Below are positions 53,009-64,000 of a DNA stretch of 64,000 bases, piece after piece. The stretch is from Didymella arachidicola (lineage: Eukaryota; Ascomycota; Dothideomycetes; Pleosporales; Didymellaceae): NCBI GenBank assembly GCA_016630955.3, contig CM049986.1:620001-684000 (forward strand). Direction: 5' to 3'. The notes beneath the pieces were generated by a model. That model had not been told where the DNA came from and searched no databases. It saw nothing but the letters and a program-made list of their open reading frames with translations. The position numbers were made by a program, and so were the translations under genes. Each line of letters starts with the position of its first letter. Position 1 is the first letter of the stretch.

Positions 53009-56000
53009 TTAGGTTGGGTAGTGTACGACTATGGTGAGCAAAGATAATATTTCCTGAGCGATGCTGGTCATTTGGAAGCCAATACAGACACTCTATGAAG
53101 CATTGAAAGGTATCTGGACAGCGCTATTCTCCTCAATGTTGTGTCTTTGGTCATTAGATGGAAGAATGAGCTGCCGAGTAAGCGCGTGGCTCCTTGCTCC
53201 GCCATCATCAGCCTGTTCTGTCTTTTTCCCAATTCTAACTCCTGACTCACTAACTTGATTGACAACTTGATTCCAGGCTACACTGGGTGACCAACCGCGC
53301 ACATCTCGCATGATTTCAGAAACAGTATCTGTTTCACTGACATGCTACGACACTGCGCCTTATTTGTCTCGACCGTTATGGCGAATTCTTGTTGATCAAT
53401 GGTCTGGTGGACGGCTGGGGCAAAATGATAATGGCGCTCTCTCCGTGACTGTCTCGGGAGCTGGTGTCTGGACGAACAAGTGGTACAGTCAACAGCAATG
53501 AAGGCCCAATCAGCCTCGAGCTATGCCCGCAAAAGCTACTAGACGCAATTTTGTCTAAAGCTGAGCTAGGATCTTCATAGGTCGAGCTGACAATCCAGTC
53601 GGTACCTAGTTTCTGAAGTGGTGGAGGAACATAGATCTCAGGGTGGATCTATTAGACCCGATCTCGATAGCCTACACCAAGGCGGAGGCGTTCTTCGAAA
53701 GGTCACTTGTAAACTCTCACTCTCGACCTTATACCCAGTGGCAGGGCTATCTTCAGTTCCTCGTACACCAGTTGAACAACGAGCTTCCAGGCTAACTTGA
53801 GGTGGACAGCTAGAGATCGGGAATCCCTAAATCACTGCTTACATATTCCGCATCGTTATAATGGAGCAGTATTTCGTAGACACCAAGGTTTCGTGGTCTT
53901 TGTTATTCAGCAAGTCTCTAGCGCTAGCTCGACTGGGACAGTCGAAAGATCCGTCGTCCCTGACTGGGCTCTCCCAGAGCCGTGGCAGGACTATATGGCC
54001 AGAGAAAGATCTTTACGAGCACAGAAACTCGCACATAGGGATCGCAAAAGATCTGCCTACACTACTTGGCCTCACATCCTGTGATCGGCGAGTGGTGACT
54101 GGCATCAAGGCCGAAAACGGTAGGAGCTCACTGACCGCGTACAACTTGGAGCATATGTCCAATCACAATTGAATTGATGTCCACAAAGTATCATACGTTT
54201 GTGTTCTCCAGATCAACCTGGTCTTGAACGCTCTCCGCAGAAGACAGCAAATTTGCGCAATATACTTCCCATGCTTCCCAGTGGATTTCGTTTCCTTAAA
54301 GGTGTACGACTCTTAGTGAAAGGGACCATTCCTGCAATAGCAAGGCCCCCGTTCAAGATATAAGAGCTTCAAGGTTTTAGTTTATTGGAGTGTGCATTGT
54401 AATGCCGCAACATCTCATGAGATTGTCGAAGACATCATAGTCCTCAACTTGCTGACCTGTGCCTCACAATCCACCAGCTGCATCGGCAGATCGAGCTGTG
54501 GCTAATGCTGCAAATCGCTTTGCATACTATGGTACATGAAGCTACGAAGTTTTTCGTGACGCTGGTCAGTGGGATTGTCTTGCACTTAGCCCAGATATTC
54601 TGGCTTACTGATCAGTCTGAAAAGAGTTGCTGAACCCAGACCCGCCCTAGTCCCGGAAATGCAACTACGATATATGCAGACATGTCAAAACCCCCTTCCG
54701 AATAGGTACGGTTCAAACGATTCGCTAAATGACGACAACACTCTGTTCTCGTGTCACATGAGTTCGCTGGACTCAGTTGCGTATGCTAAAGTCTGGTAAA
54801 TTATGCTCCTGAGCGTCAAGGTGCACTATAGGTCGGCGAAATCCGTAAGATAATCTTGTGGTAGTCCAAGCTTGCAATCTGCTGGAGTGCAACAGCATTC
54901 GCCGAAGTGCCGAGTCAGCTAAGGAGAGGGTTGTTGAATTGTCTCGGCAGCGGAATCATTCGGTAGCCGAGACCTCTGCATCCAAGTCGCGCTTTGAGAA
55001 AGCGCTGACAAGGTCGCTGAAGTGGTGTCCGTTGTTAGGGACAACGCGCGAGACTGCGAACGTCAATATTCTTCGAAACCCTGGGTCGGTTTCCACGATC
55101 AGGCGTTTGTCATTGAATGGTGCGTGACGCAGCAAGCACTTGCCTGTACTGTTTTCGTGGCTCAGGTACGAGTGGGTCTGGAGCCATGACCTCTGCATGA
55201 ATGAAACGAAGACTTCAGTGATTTCAGGTACCAAAGCATTGACCGTGCGATGTCATGTCAAGAGCGTGCAGAGATTCGAGCGTAAGGCTGCAGAGACCCT
55301 GGTGTTTAGTCAGTGCGTGTCAGTGCGGCTGCCAGAGCGTTGGGCCTTCTCGAAGATTGCCAATGGCGGCATAGGTCGGCCGACCCTGGCAACAGTTCGA
55401 TCAGTGCACACAGGACGAGACTATGACACATTGTCGAACTGAACAGGGCGCCATGATACCTACTAAATTGCGCCTGGTGAACTAGAATTTTATGGAATAG
55501 GCTGAGAGTCGTGCTCGCCGCCCAGGGCTGAGTGTATATAGTGTCTGACAATGCTGCACGCGTAACACATGACTGGGACGGGGTTCGGTGAGAGGGTGTG
55601 TCATCTCTCCTCGCATCACTCGCTCAATGTGGACTACAATATGTGGCTGTTGCATTGGCACTGCATGCCAATCAGCTGTGTAAGCCGGTTTCCGCTCACC
55701 CTTGCTTGCGACTGTTGCGATGTCAAATCGCATGGTAACATTGCGTCGTATAGCGTTCGCTACACCGGGGCAGTGTGCATATGCTACCGGCGTGCGCGTC
55801 GCCAATTTAGCAATCAGCCTCGCACAGCGCCAGCGGTGAGCGTTGAAAGACGGCATATTTGTGCCATGTCTGTTTCCGTTCGTATGCTTTCTGCGCTATG
55901 AAGCCTCAGCGCTGTGCAACACACGCAACCAAACAGGAACTGAGATACCGAGCGAGCAGCTGACTGCACGCGATGCCACTTTCGGCAAGACCATCCAGAA

Positions 56001-57900
56001 GGGCGTGAACGTGTGGAGTTGGCATGGAGACGGTGCGACAGCTGCGGTGCAGAAACGTTGCGCGATGATGTTGAAGACACGAAGATAGAATCTGCACGGA
56101 AGTGCTGCAGAATGCAAAGTCAGTATTGTGTCATGACACTCGACGATTGTCGAAACTCACAGCTGCCATCCTTCACTGTACAGCAACCGGTCACGGGCGC
56201 TAGTGGATCGATACGACAGCCCTCATGGCAGAATTATAGTGCAATTGATTTGCAACGCTCAAATGCTCCATGCTCGTCGCGATCAGCATGTTTCAGTCAT
56301 CAGGCTCCCAAGGTTCACGATTAACGTTAAGGTGGAGGCTACTGCAAGCTTAGCAGAGGTGTTTGTCAGACAAGATTGTTCAGCATGCCTTACAAAGCGA
56401 ACTATCTCCACCAATTAGATGTGCAGCTGAGCGAGTGTAAGCGTCCCTGTTGCGTGCGAGTCACACTTGTGTGCGCCCTTCCATGCTGAATTTGGGGAAG
56501 GCATGGGGAAAGGAAACATCTTGAGGTTCGAACTCATGACGTCAAGCAGTGCTGGATGACAGGTTTGCATGGTCTGGCCTCTCTCATATTCGCTTTCCAG
56601 CGACATCCGGGGCAGGAGGAACTTGAGAGCACCGAACACCCGCGTGTGGTTGTCGCAGGACAGGGTCATTTGTCCGCGCGGGATGATGACACCTCCACCC
56701 GCTGTCGATCATGCGCATCCAAATTATCGTGAACCTTTGGTCCGACTCCTCCGAGCGGTGCTATCGTGGGATTTTCCCTCCGGGGCGGAGGGTTCGTAGT
56801 ATCCACGCAGACTTTTGTAATCGCGATCAGTCATGGATGAGTAGCAGTGACATGGCTCAGGCTGCCCAGGAGAGCAATTGCTGCCATTGTAGCGTCCGCT
56901 TGCATTGAGAATGCCCAGCCAATCTCAAGAAATATATGAATGCTCATCTCATCTGTCGCAGAGTCGGTCGTCGGCAGCCTCGCGCTGCGAGCGAATAGGA
57001 GCCCAGCGAACAAGGAAAGGGATCTTCGCGGCGGGTCGCATTGCTACCCAGGGAAGGGCAAGTAGGAGACCGCTGCCCGAACACGTTTGACAGCCACAGA
57101 TTATTGAAGGGTTGACCGCTTTGTGGAGTGCCGTGGCTGTAGCTGGAGCCTTGGGCTAGGATGGCTAGCAGGCAGCCAGGCACTCTCCAACCTCGCGCAA
57201 TGCACTTGTCAGGACAACAACGCGCACACACGCAGTTTGAGAACACGGGGTTTAGATTCTCACCGGTGCCTGAGCCAGAACCAGAGCCATGCACACAGCG
57301 TTGGCATGCCAAATGCGTCGTTATGAGTAAACACCGACAAAGCGAAAAAGGGCTGCAAGCGTGATAGGTAATCCAGTGAACCATGGCACAGCTCGCTGTG
57401 TATGTCCGTCTCTTCTCCGTCCGCATGAGTGCGGTGAACCCGGCAGCGCTAGCTGATGGAGACATGAAATCGCCGGATCGGCCGAAAAGAAGGGAAGGCT
57501 TTGCTGGCGTGCGCACGTTGGTAGCGTAAGCGTACAATCCCTGCATGTATGATTCACCGCTCGGTCAAGGGCGGTGGAAGTGCTAAACGCCAATAAATCC
57601 GAGATGCCGTTAAGCTTCGTGGTCATCCTCCGAGCGTCAGAAACATTAATATCACGCTTGCCCACTTCTTAGAGAGCACCAATCCAGCTTCATACCAAAT
57701 AACAAATAAAGTAACATCGACTTCACGGTTTCTATTTGATATACCAGGTACCTCATCACGACGACTACACAATCACATCATACATCTCAGCTCGGATCAC
57801 CTTCCACCCATTGGCTAGCATATTAAGGTTCGTAGTTCCTCGCTGTGCCTTCCAGTCACCAAACTGACTCATTTTCTTAGCCATATTATACATAGCAAAC
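53009..57900. other. gene-poor region
   Basis: No intact gene could be built over 4.9 kb. Base composition is not strongly AT-rich, so classic RIP islands are not evident. A coding relic is visible at 53620-54640 (annotated separately). Frames elsewhere are short, on both strands, and without motifs. Confidence 0.4.
53620..54640 (+). pseudogene. possible decayed protein-coding gene
   Basis: Two protein-like stretches lie in order on the plus strand. The first, about 53620-53792, includes LDPISIAYTKAEAFFERSL and TQWQGYLQFLVHQLNNEL before a stop. The second, about 54480-54605, includes ADRAVANAANRFAYYGT, then a TGA, then YEVFRDAGQWDCLALSPDIL, and two further TGA codons. The TGA codons could have been Trp codons. 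I do not recognise the family and cannot link the two parts by splicing, so this is tentative. Confidence 0.25.
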
Positions 57901-58650
57901 ATGCCTTCCTCATCGCATCTCCGCCTGCAACACGACTTCGAACCATTTACTGCTGAGACCGTCGCCTCTCACTTCATCTCATCCCCGCCGCAGAAGAAGC
58001 AAAAGATGTCTCTCACCCAAACCTACTACATCGCCGCCTCTGCCCGCTCCAAGCTGGGCAAGGAAGCCTGCAGGGCTGATCACGACCTCCGCCTTCTCGT
58101 CGGACATGCCAACCTTCTCGACAGCCTGATGATCGAACTCCAGGATGCCGAGCGCCAGCAGGAAGCATGGTTCAACCAGACCATGGCCAAGGCATCGAAG
58201 ACCGAGGAGTCCCGCCACATCCTGTGGGCCGACAGCATCGCTGAGGATGATGAGGAGTCTGACTCCTCTGATTCCGAGTCCGAGTGCGAGGACGACTTCG
58301 ACATGATTCCTATGCCCCGCCGCATTGCACAGGCACCCATTCAGATCACCACAATGGAGGTCGACGAAGATGAGGACGAGGAGGAGTACTACGATGACAT
58401 GGAGGACGATGCCGAGCTCACTCTCACTCGCGTTCCCTCGCAAATCCAGTCGCCGCCTGAACTTGTCTACGAGGAAGATTCGGAGGACGATTCACCACCC
58501 ACATCGCCGCCCACAGCATCGCTCGAGTTCTCTGAGAAGGAAGCAATGCTCACGACCACCTTCTACGCCAACAAGACACAATCGAGATACCTCGACGACG
58601 ACGAATCGCTATTTATGGACACAAATGCGCCGCTCATCTCAAGTTACTAG
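57901..58650 (+). CDS. conserved acidic filamentous-fungal protein
   Basis: A single exon of 249 aa. A conserved-looking helical block lies at residues about 37-105 (MSLTQTYYIAASARSKLGKE, LRLLVGHANLLDSLMIELQD). Two strongly acidic Ser/Asp/Glu stretches follow (residues about 118-135 and 155-175), separated by MIPMPRRIAQAPIQ. The end carries TTTFYANKTQSRYLDDD. The block after residue 36 starts with Met and could be the true start, but the upstream HDFEPFTAETVASHFISSP also looks conserved. I recall similar hypothetical proteins in many Pezizomycotina but know no function. It stands alone in a gene-poor region. Confidence 0.75.
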   Translation: MPSSSHLRLQHDFEPFTAETVASHFISSPPQKKQKMSLTQTYYIAASARSKLGKEACRADHDLRLLVGHANLLDSLMIELQDAERQQEAWFNQTMAKASKTEESRHILWADSIAEDDEESDSSDSESECEDDFDMIPMPRRIAQAPIQITTMEVDEDEDEEEYYDDMEDDAELTLTRVPSQIQSPPELVYEEDSEDDSPPTSPPTASLEFSEKEAMLTTTFYANKTQSRYLDDDESLFMDTNAPLISSY

Positions 58651-61600
58651 GCCACTTCGGCGACCTTTTGATTTGTCTTTGCATTTGATCCAGCATTTTA
58701 GCGAGCGAGTCCTTTGAGCGTAGCATTTTCAAGTATTATACCTATTTCCTTTTTACATACCGCGGCAAAGCCGCGATGAAGCATGGATGGACGGAACGAA
58801 CTCTACTCAGATCTACAGAATAATATACGAGAGTTGGATTGGGATACTGGTCGCAAGACACGGTGAGGTCTCCCCCATGTTGGCTGGTCGAGACTCCCTC
58901 TTGCAATAGCTAGAACTATCAATCATGATCATTTCACCAAACATACTCTTGTGCATCATGGTCTTGTGACATCTACTGTCGACGCAATGCAATCTGCGCG
59001 CTAATCAAAAAGTAAAATTTCAGGCATTGATCACGCTGTGTGACATTGTCGCCTTGCATGCACCTCGCCGATGATCGTTTATTGCCCTATAGGATTCCAA
59101 ACAATGCAATTTCCAGACCGCAATCTTTTCAGGCTATCGCATTGTTGGGTGTTGCCAACGGTTCTGCCTGACCGACCGTCACCGACTTTCAGTGAGGTAC
59201 GGCAGACCCTTCCTCTTGCGGCACCAGGCAGTCGCGACCAGCACGGTGCACGCGCGGCAATCTTGCACATCGCACGCGAGCGATCTACTTCAACCGTCGC
59301 AACGCTTTCCAGACGAAAGTGCGCTTCCGGTGAGTTTTTCTCCAGACTCCACACAACTGAGCCTTACCAGTCCATTCGATGCGAGGCGTTGCGACGTGGC
59401 TTACGAAAGTGCTCCGCCGACCTGCACGCTGCGCATCACCAGATGACTACTCTGCTAGTCACAAACAAGACGGGCTGCCTGAGCGTATTGCGTATGCCGT
59501 CGTACTCGCTAGTCGCTACGACGCAGGTCGCCGGTGCTGCTCGGCTTCCCTGACTTGCGTCGTTCCGTCGGGGCTCACTTGGATCCGATCGGGGTTGGCA
59601 TGTGCAGATTCGCACAGATTGATGCCGCGAGCGAACGGTTGCGGCCATGCTACTTTCCGCTCCGTCGAGACTCGGCCGAGACATCATTGGTGCGCAGAGC
59701 GAGCCAGAAAGGGCTGGCATGGAGCGGATGATGTGACTCAAGAGCTCTATGTCATGTAAAATTGAAATCTATCTGATCTGAGGATACGACGGGTGACCGC
59801 AAGATCGTACGGCAGTATGGTGTTTACCCACTGTGCATGCTTTGCATGACCCTCACACATCTGGCACCAGATCTGAGCAGGGACTCCCGACCCCACGCTA
59901 TCTATGCGAAGAGGGTAGCAACAGTGCCGATTTCCTTTTCCTCCACGCTGCAGCCGCGGACACTGTGACACCAGCATGACCCCCCTCGCCATGTCTCCCT
60001 CTCGTTTCAGTCAGCAAGCCTGGAAGCTGTAGGCTGAGTGCGTGCATGACTGGATACGCGACCGCTCCTTCCCCTTGCGGTGTGCAAAGTTAGTGTTGGA
60101 GCGCGGCAAGCGTGCGTTGAATAACGTTTCGCTCACCGACTCCATCGTGAAACAGGCACGCCTCTAGTTGTACCGCTTGGCACATCTCAACAGCCACGGT
60201 GGTGAAGCAGCGTCCTCCGATTGCAGCTGTCGAGGCGGTGTTTTGTTTTCCAGTTGCTGAGCTGGCGATGTGAGGGCCTATCACTCCTCTTGCTCTGCTG
60301 ATTGTCCGCGAAGATTGACAGCCTGGCCAACACTTCTCCATACAATCCCCACACAAGATCAACACGAGCTGCGCAATGTTTGAACTCGCCGGAAAGGGGC
60401 AATGCACTCTCAGGTAGCCCCAATCTCCGCTGCGGACCAACAGCTCAAGTGGTCTCCAGATCTCCACGTCGCAGTGAGGCGGTTGCTGAGCAGACCCCGA
60501 CGACAGCTGAACAAGGACACCCCAAGTGCTCTTTTTGACCACCTATCAATTTCATGTTTTCTGCCAACAGATTGTTGCTGATGTTAGACGTGATACTGTG
60601 TAGAGGCTGATCGTTGGTGCGCCTGAGCCTCAGGCTCGTGCGGCAGCCACATTTGAGCCGCACCTTGAGCTTATCCCCAGCGAGCACCGCATTCAACAGC
60701 AATTCTTACCGCAGCCTCCACGGTCTGACCTCACTTCGACAACTGACAATTTCGCCCTTGGATAGCAAACACTTACTTCTGGAACATGTCTTAGATCATT
60801 AACATGACGCCCGGCTCGAAGATGCATGTTTCATGACGTCTATGACCCAAACTCTTCGCCCGGATTGAGAGCAACCTCATTCTGTGGCCCTCAAATCGGG
60901 GACCTTGATCGCGCTTGTTCCCGAGACCTGAGCTCACAACGGTCATTCTAGAATTCACACAAGGAATGCGCGGATGAGGCGCGGTCAAGCTCGTCAGGCA
61001 ACGCGTGTTCGCACAAAAATCGCAACCAGGAAACGTCATGTTGAGAGGCCAGTGTCTGTTGGCAACATGGAAAACAAGCATCGCAAGGCTGTAACCTCCG
61101 ACTGTAGCTGCCAATCAAGCTTTGTCAGCCCAATCTCCACACATGAACCTTCTCGAAAACATATTCCCTTGCAAGTCCAGCATCGGCACACCGGGCAGGA
61201 GGAGTGGATATTTGCAGGTGTGCTTTTTCTCTTTTTCGCGCCGAGGCGCAACTCGGCAACATCTTCGTTCTTGAAGCGCGACCGCAAGGCTGCAGTTAGC
61301 TGTGCCTTGCGAAAGCCTGACTCGCACGGACGGTCTGCTTACAGAATTAAGCTCGGCTGTCAGATTCCTCACACTTGCAGCGGGAAGCCCAGCGCTACGT
61401 CGCCCCACCGGCAGAAAAGTGAGCTGCACAGGGTTTGCATGAAGTTTTTGGGCAGCTGACAATTCAGATGCGAGCAATTTCCTATGCCGCTAGCGCTATC
61501 AATGTATTCAAACGTTGATCAGCAGACACGACGACTGGAAGATCTCCGAGCAAGCTGCGAACTGCTTCAAGTGCAGAGTTTGCAGAAAAGTCTTCCGCCC

Positions 61601-63099
61601 ATGCCGCATACCGGAAAAGAAAGGAAGTGACGATACGCTACGGAATCTCGTAGTGGTCATCCGGTAAACGACTTCAAACTCACCGTGTCGTTCGTCCGAG
61701 GTTTGGTCGTATCGTTTCGTACTGTTCCTGAAGCTAGTACGAATCCTACACCGTACATCGTGAGGCCACCTGACTCATTTGACGTGGTGTTGAATTGTTA
61801 GCGACGGCTGGCGGAGGGTCGGCATAGCCACATGTACATTGGCTTGGCAGGTAAGGTGGAGTCAAAGTTGAGCGTGAGTTTTCTGCCAGTCATGAGTGGC
61901 TGGCTATTGCTCGTATGCCGGTGGAGCTTTTTGCAAGATCTACAGGTACATGGTAGAGAGCGGGTATTTGCGGCAAAGAACTGCCTTTGTTATGACAATT
62001 GGGAATTCATGTTCTGCTAGGAACGGAAGTGGGCTGTTGCGAGGTCTGAAGGGAAGTGATCACTCTATTGCGAATGCTGTGCGTGTCAAAAGTAGTAAAC
62101 GATGGTTGGAGTGCGTCCATTGTCTGCCGTAGCGCCCATGGCTGCAGGAGAAGAACATTTCTGCGTTGCAGTTCTCTCCGACACCTCGAACGCAGCCTAC
62201 GATCTGATGTCATTTCTGTAGTTCAGATTAGATATCTCGTTGAGTTCGAGTTTAGTATCGAGCATCTGTCCAGAAGATGCGTAATCAGCTTCAGCTCTGC
62301 GAAAACGATCAACGTTAAGGATCAGTGCATCAATTGCTCTGTTACTGTAGGGCTTTCTATATTCAGGTTCTACCCCTAACAGTACTTTGCTATTTGATCG
62401 GGCGACATGAGTACGATTGTGAGCCTCGGCGCTAACCAAACGGGTGATCTGCGTTAACCAAATACCACCAGCGCGTCTGCAATTTATCACATCCAAACGT
62501 CCCAACTCCAACGAGTAGACTAGCACTCTATGATTGCATCGCCTATGAAGAGGAGTCGTGTCGCAGTCAAAGGTTCAGCGGCCCAAGCAAGTCCATTTAT
62601 GCTCTTACCTTGTCCTGGTGTTTGGAACTGAACCTCAGAGACGGGGATATGACCAAGAGAGAAACATATCACTTCCTATCAGTTGATCTTCGATGCTGCG
62701 AGGTCTGGCTGTCGGTCCTGCGGACTACTCTAAGCCACCCTGGAAATCGAACGTCTGAAGATGTAACGGATGCGTAGCATAACCTTCAGCTGTCACCTCC
62801 AAAGCTTGAATGGAGGACTCCTTTGATGATATCCTACATGGGTCTTGGCCGTGCCGATTACGAAGTACTTTCAATCATCTATATCCAAAAGACGGACCGT
62901 GCTTGTTCTGATCGCCTTGGGCATCAATGCGCTTTGCCAACACAGCTTTGAGTAGCACAAGTCAGTACGCTGCACTGCGGCAAATGATGCGATAGCTGCG
63001 GGTCTATTCTCTTGGTTTTGCGCAAAACGACTGTCGGGTGAGATCACAACTCGAAACTCCATACGATCCGCGCCATCGATCTGCACGGAAGCAGCTCGG
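58651..63099. other. gene-poor region
   Basis: No gene, RNA gene or repeat is recognisable in about 4.4 kb. Frames are below 165 codons, overlap on both strands and lack domains or splice continuity. Confidence 0.4.
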
Positions 63100-63960
63100 G
63101 GCCTGTCTCAGACACTATTTGTATCGAATATACCTTAATGTGAATAAAGGCCTTACCGAACGCTTTCCAGTAGCACATAGAATGGGATACGCTGCCGCTT
63201 ACGTTTCGGTATGTGCTTGAAATATGAGGAGACTTTGGCTCGAGGACCACTGTATCGATGGTCTTTGCATCATACAAGATGACGACACTGATCGGCGTTT
63301 TGAGGCAAGCCAAATGGCCTCATGCTATGCGCAATCATTCCTGATTTTCGCCGCTTCGAGACCACAGAACGCATGTGACGGTTCGTACAGTCCCGCACGC
63401 ATGTGCCAATACCCAGGACGGCCTAGATCTAAGACAGTGTCGATACCACGTAGTTTAACTTTTGGGTCCACATGTTATCTGGATTCTCTACGAGGTTTCG
63501 ATATTTCTACGAGCCGTGGAAGACTGTCTCTCCCTCCTGCACTCTTTCTGACTTGCAACAACTCCTTCCCCCACAACTTTGCCTGCATCGCGTACTCTGG
63601 AAATCTTTCTAGCTGACGAAAGGGCTTCTCACATGTGAACACTATCTTTAGCATTAAAACAAGCAACGTCTGCGCTATGCATCGCTGGAGCTTGCCCCCA
63701 GAATCTGTACAATATTCATCTATCTACCTCTGAGATGATTTTCTTGACCCCGACTTCATCGCGGGAAAGAATCTTGCAGTTGTTGACTGACCGAGTGCGT
63801 GCTCATGGTCGACTGGTAGACCCTCCTCCTCACTGCTTGACTCATACAGATCAACAATATTTGGGACGCAAAGACCTATTTGCACCCACAACCGTCTGGC
63901 CTTTGTATCGAAAATCGACGGTATCCATGGGCATAGCTGTACCTGCAGCAATACGTCATG
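63100..63960 (+). pseudogene. probable HET-domain gene fragment
   Basis: A plus-strand stretch around 63230-63370 reads LWLEDHCIDGLCIIQDDDTD, then EASQMASCYAQSFLIFAASR. This matches the core of the HET (heterokaryon incompatibility) domain, where 'W.D.LCI.Q....EW..EA.RM..IY..A..T.AA' is typical. An in-frame stop precedes the first Met, and downstream pieces that could continue the domain (near 63660-63720) are in another frame. It therefore looks like a degraded copy. Introns could hide part of the damage, and the gene may continue past the window. Confidence 0.45.
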
Positions 63961-64000
63961 TGTAGAGGCGAGTCTGTTCTTATCCTCGGAAGGAAAGGCG

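Noticed and set aside
54956..55234. A 92-codon minus-strand frame with a protein-like composition
   Set aside because: No domain, no splice partner, and a plus-strand frame of equal length overlaps it.
56520..56540. Possible tRNA B box (GGTTCGAACTC)
   Set aside because: No matching A box, acceptor stem or anticodon arm lies at the right distance.

Overview
The window is nuclear DNA of a filamentous ascomycete (Pezizomycotina, most likely a Dothideomycete). Nearly every gene has short GT-AG introns of about 50-100 bases with CTAAC/CTGAC-type branch sites. Gene content fits as well: a DASH kinetochore subunit, an Sfl1-type HSF factor, a CFEM-like wall protein, an isocyanide synthase fused to a dioxygenase, and a relic of a HET-type gene. 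I rebuilt gene models by hand from splice signals, reading-frame continuity and recalled family motifs. No database search was possible.

Layout. 0-10 kb: a Ser/Pro-rich coiled-coil protein, eIF3 subunit L, an EthD-domain protein, a nitrilase-superfamily hydrolase, an RRM protein containing two tiny exons, and the mitochondrial AAA chaperone BCS1. 10-16 kb: an OPT oligopeptide transporter and a purine phosphoribosyltransferase. 16-31 kb: an F-box protein, an Sfl1-like HSF factor, an acidic nuclear-type protein, the TFIIIB subunit BRF1, a PHD-finger protein, a class III CoA-transferase and riboflavin synthase. 31-41 kb: a conserved hypothetical protein, then an accessory stretch with an FAD monooxygenase, an MCT-like MFS transporter and an isocyanide synthase-TauD fusion. 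41-45 kb: a decayed GH43-CBM6 glycosidase gene split by a Tc1/mariner-type MITE, an intron-containing tRNA-Gly, and a long gene-free stretch. 45-53 kb: a repetitive CFEM-like protein, GOT1, and a tight group of IES6, DAD4 and ARP5. 53-64 kb: gene-poor, with one conserved acidic protein at 57.9-58.65 kb and fragments of decayed genes.

How genes relate. Most are unlinked housekeeping genes. Two neighbourhoods look functional. IES6 and ARP5, whose products form one module of the INO80 remodeller, lie less than 1 kb apart with the tiny DAD4 gene between them. The isocyanide synthase is divergent from an MFS transporter and close to a flavin monooxygenase, which is the minimal composition of a small secondary-metabolite cluster.
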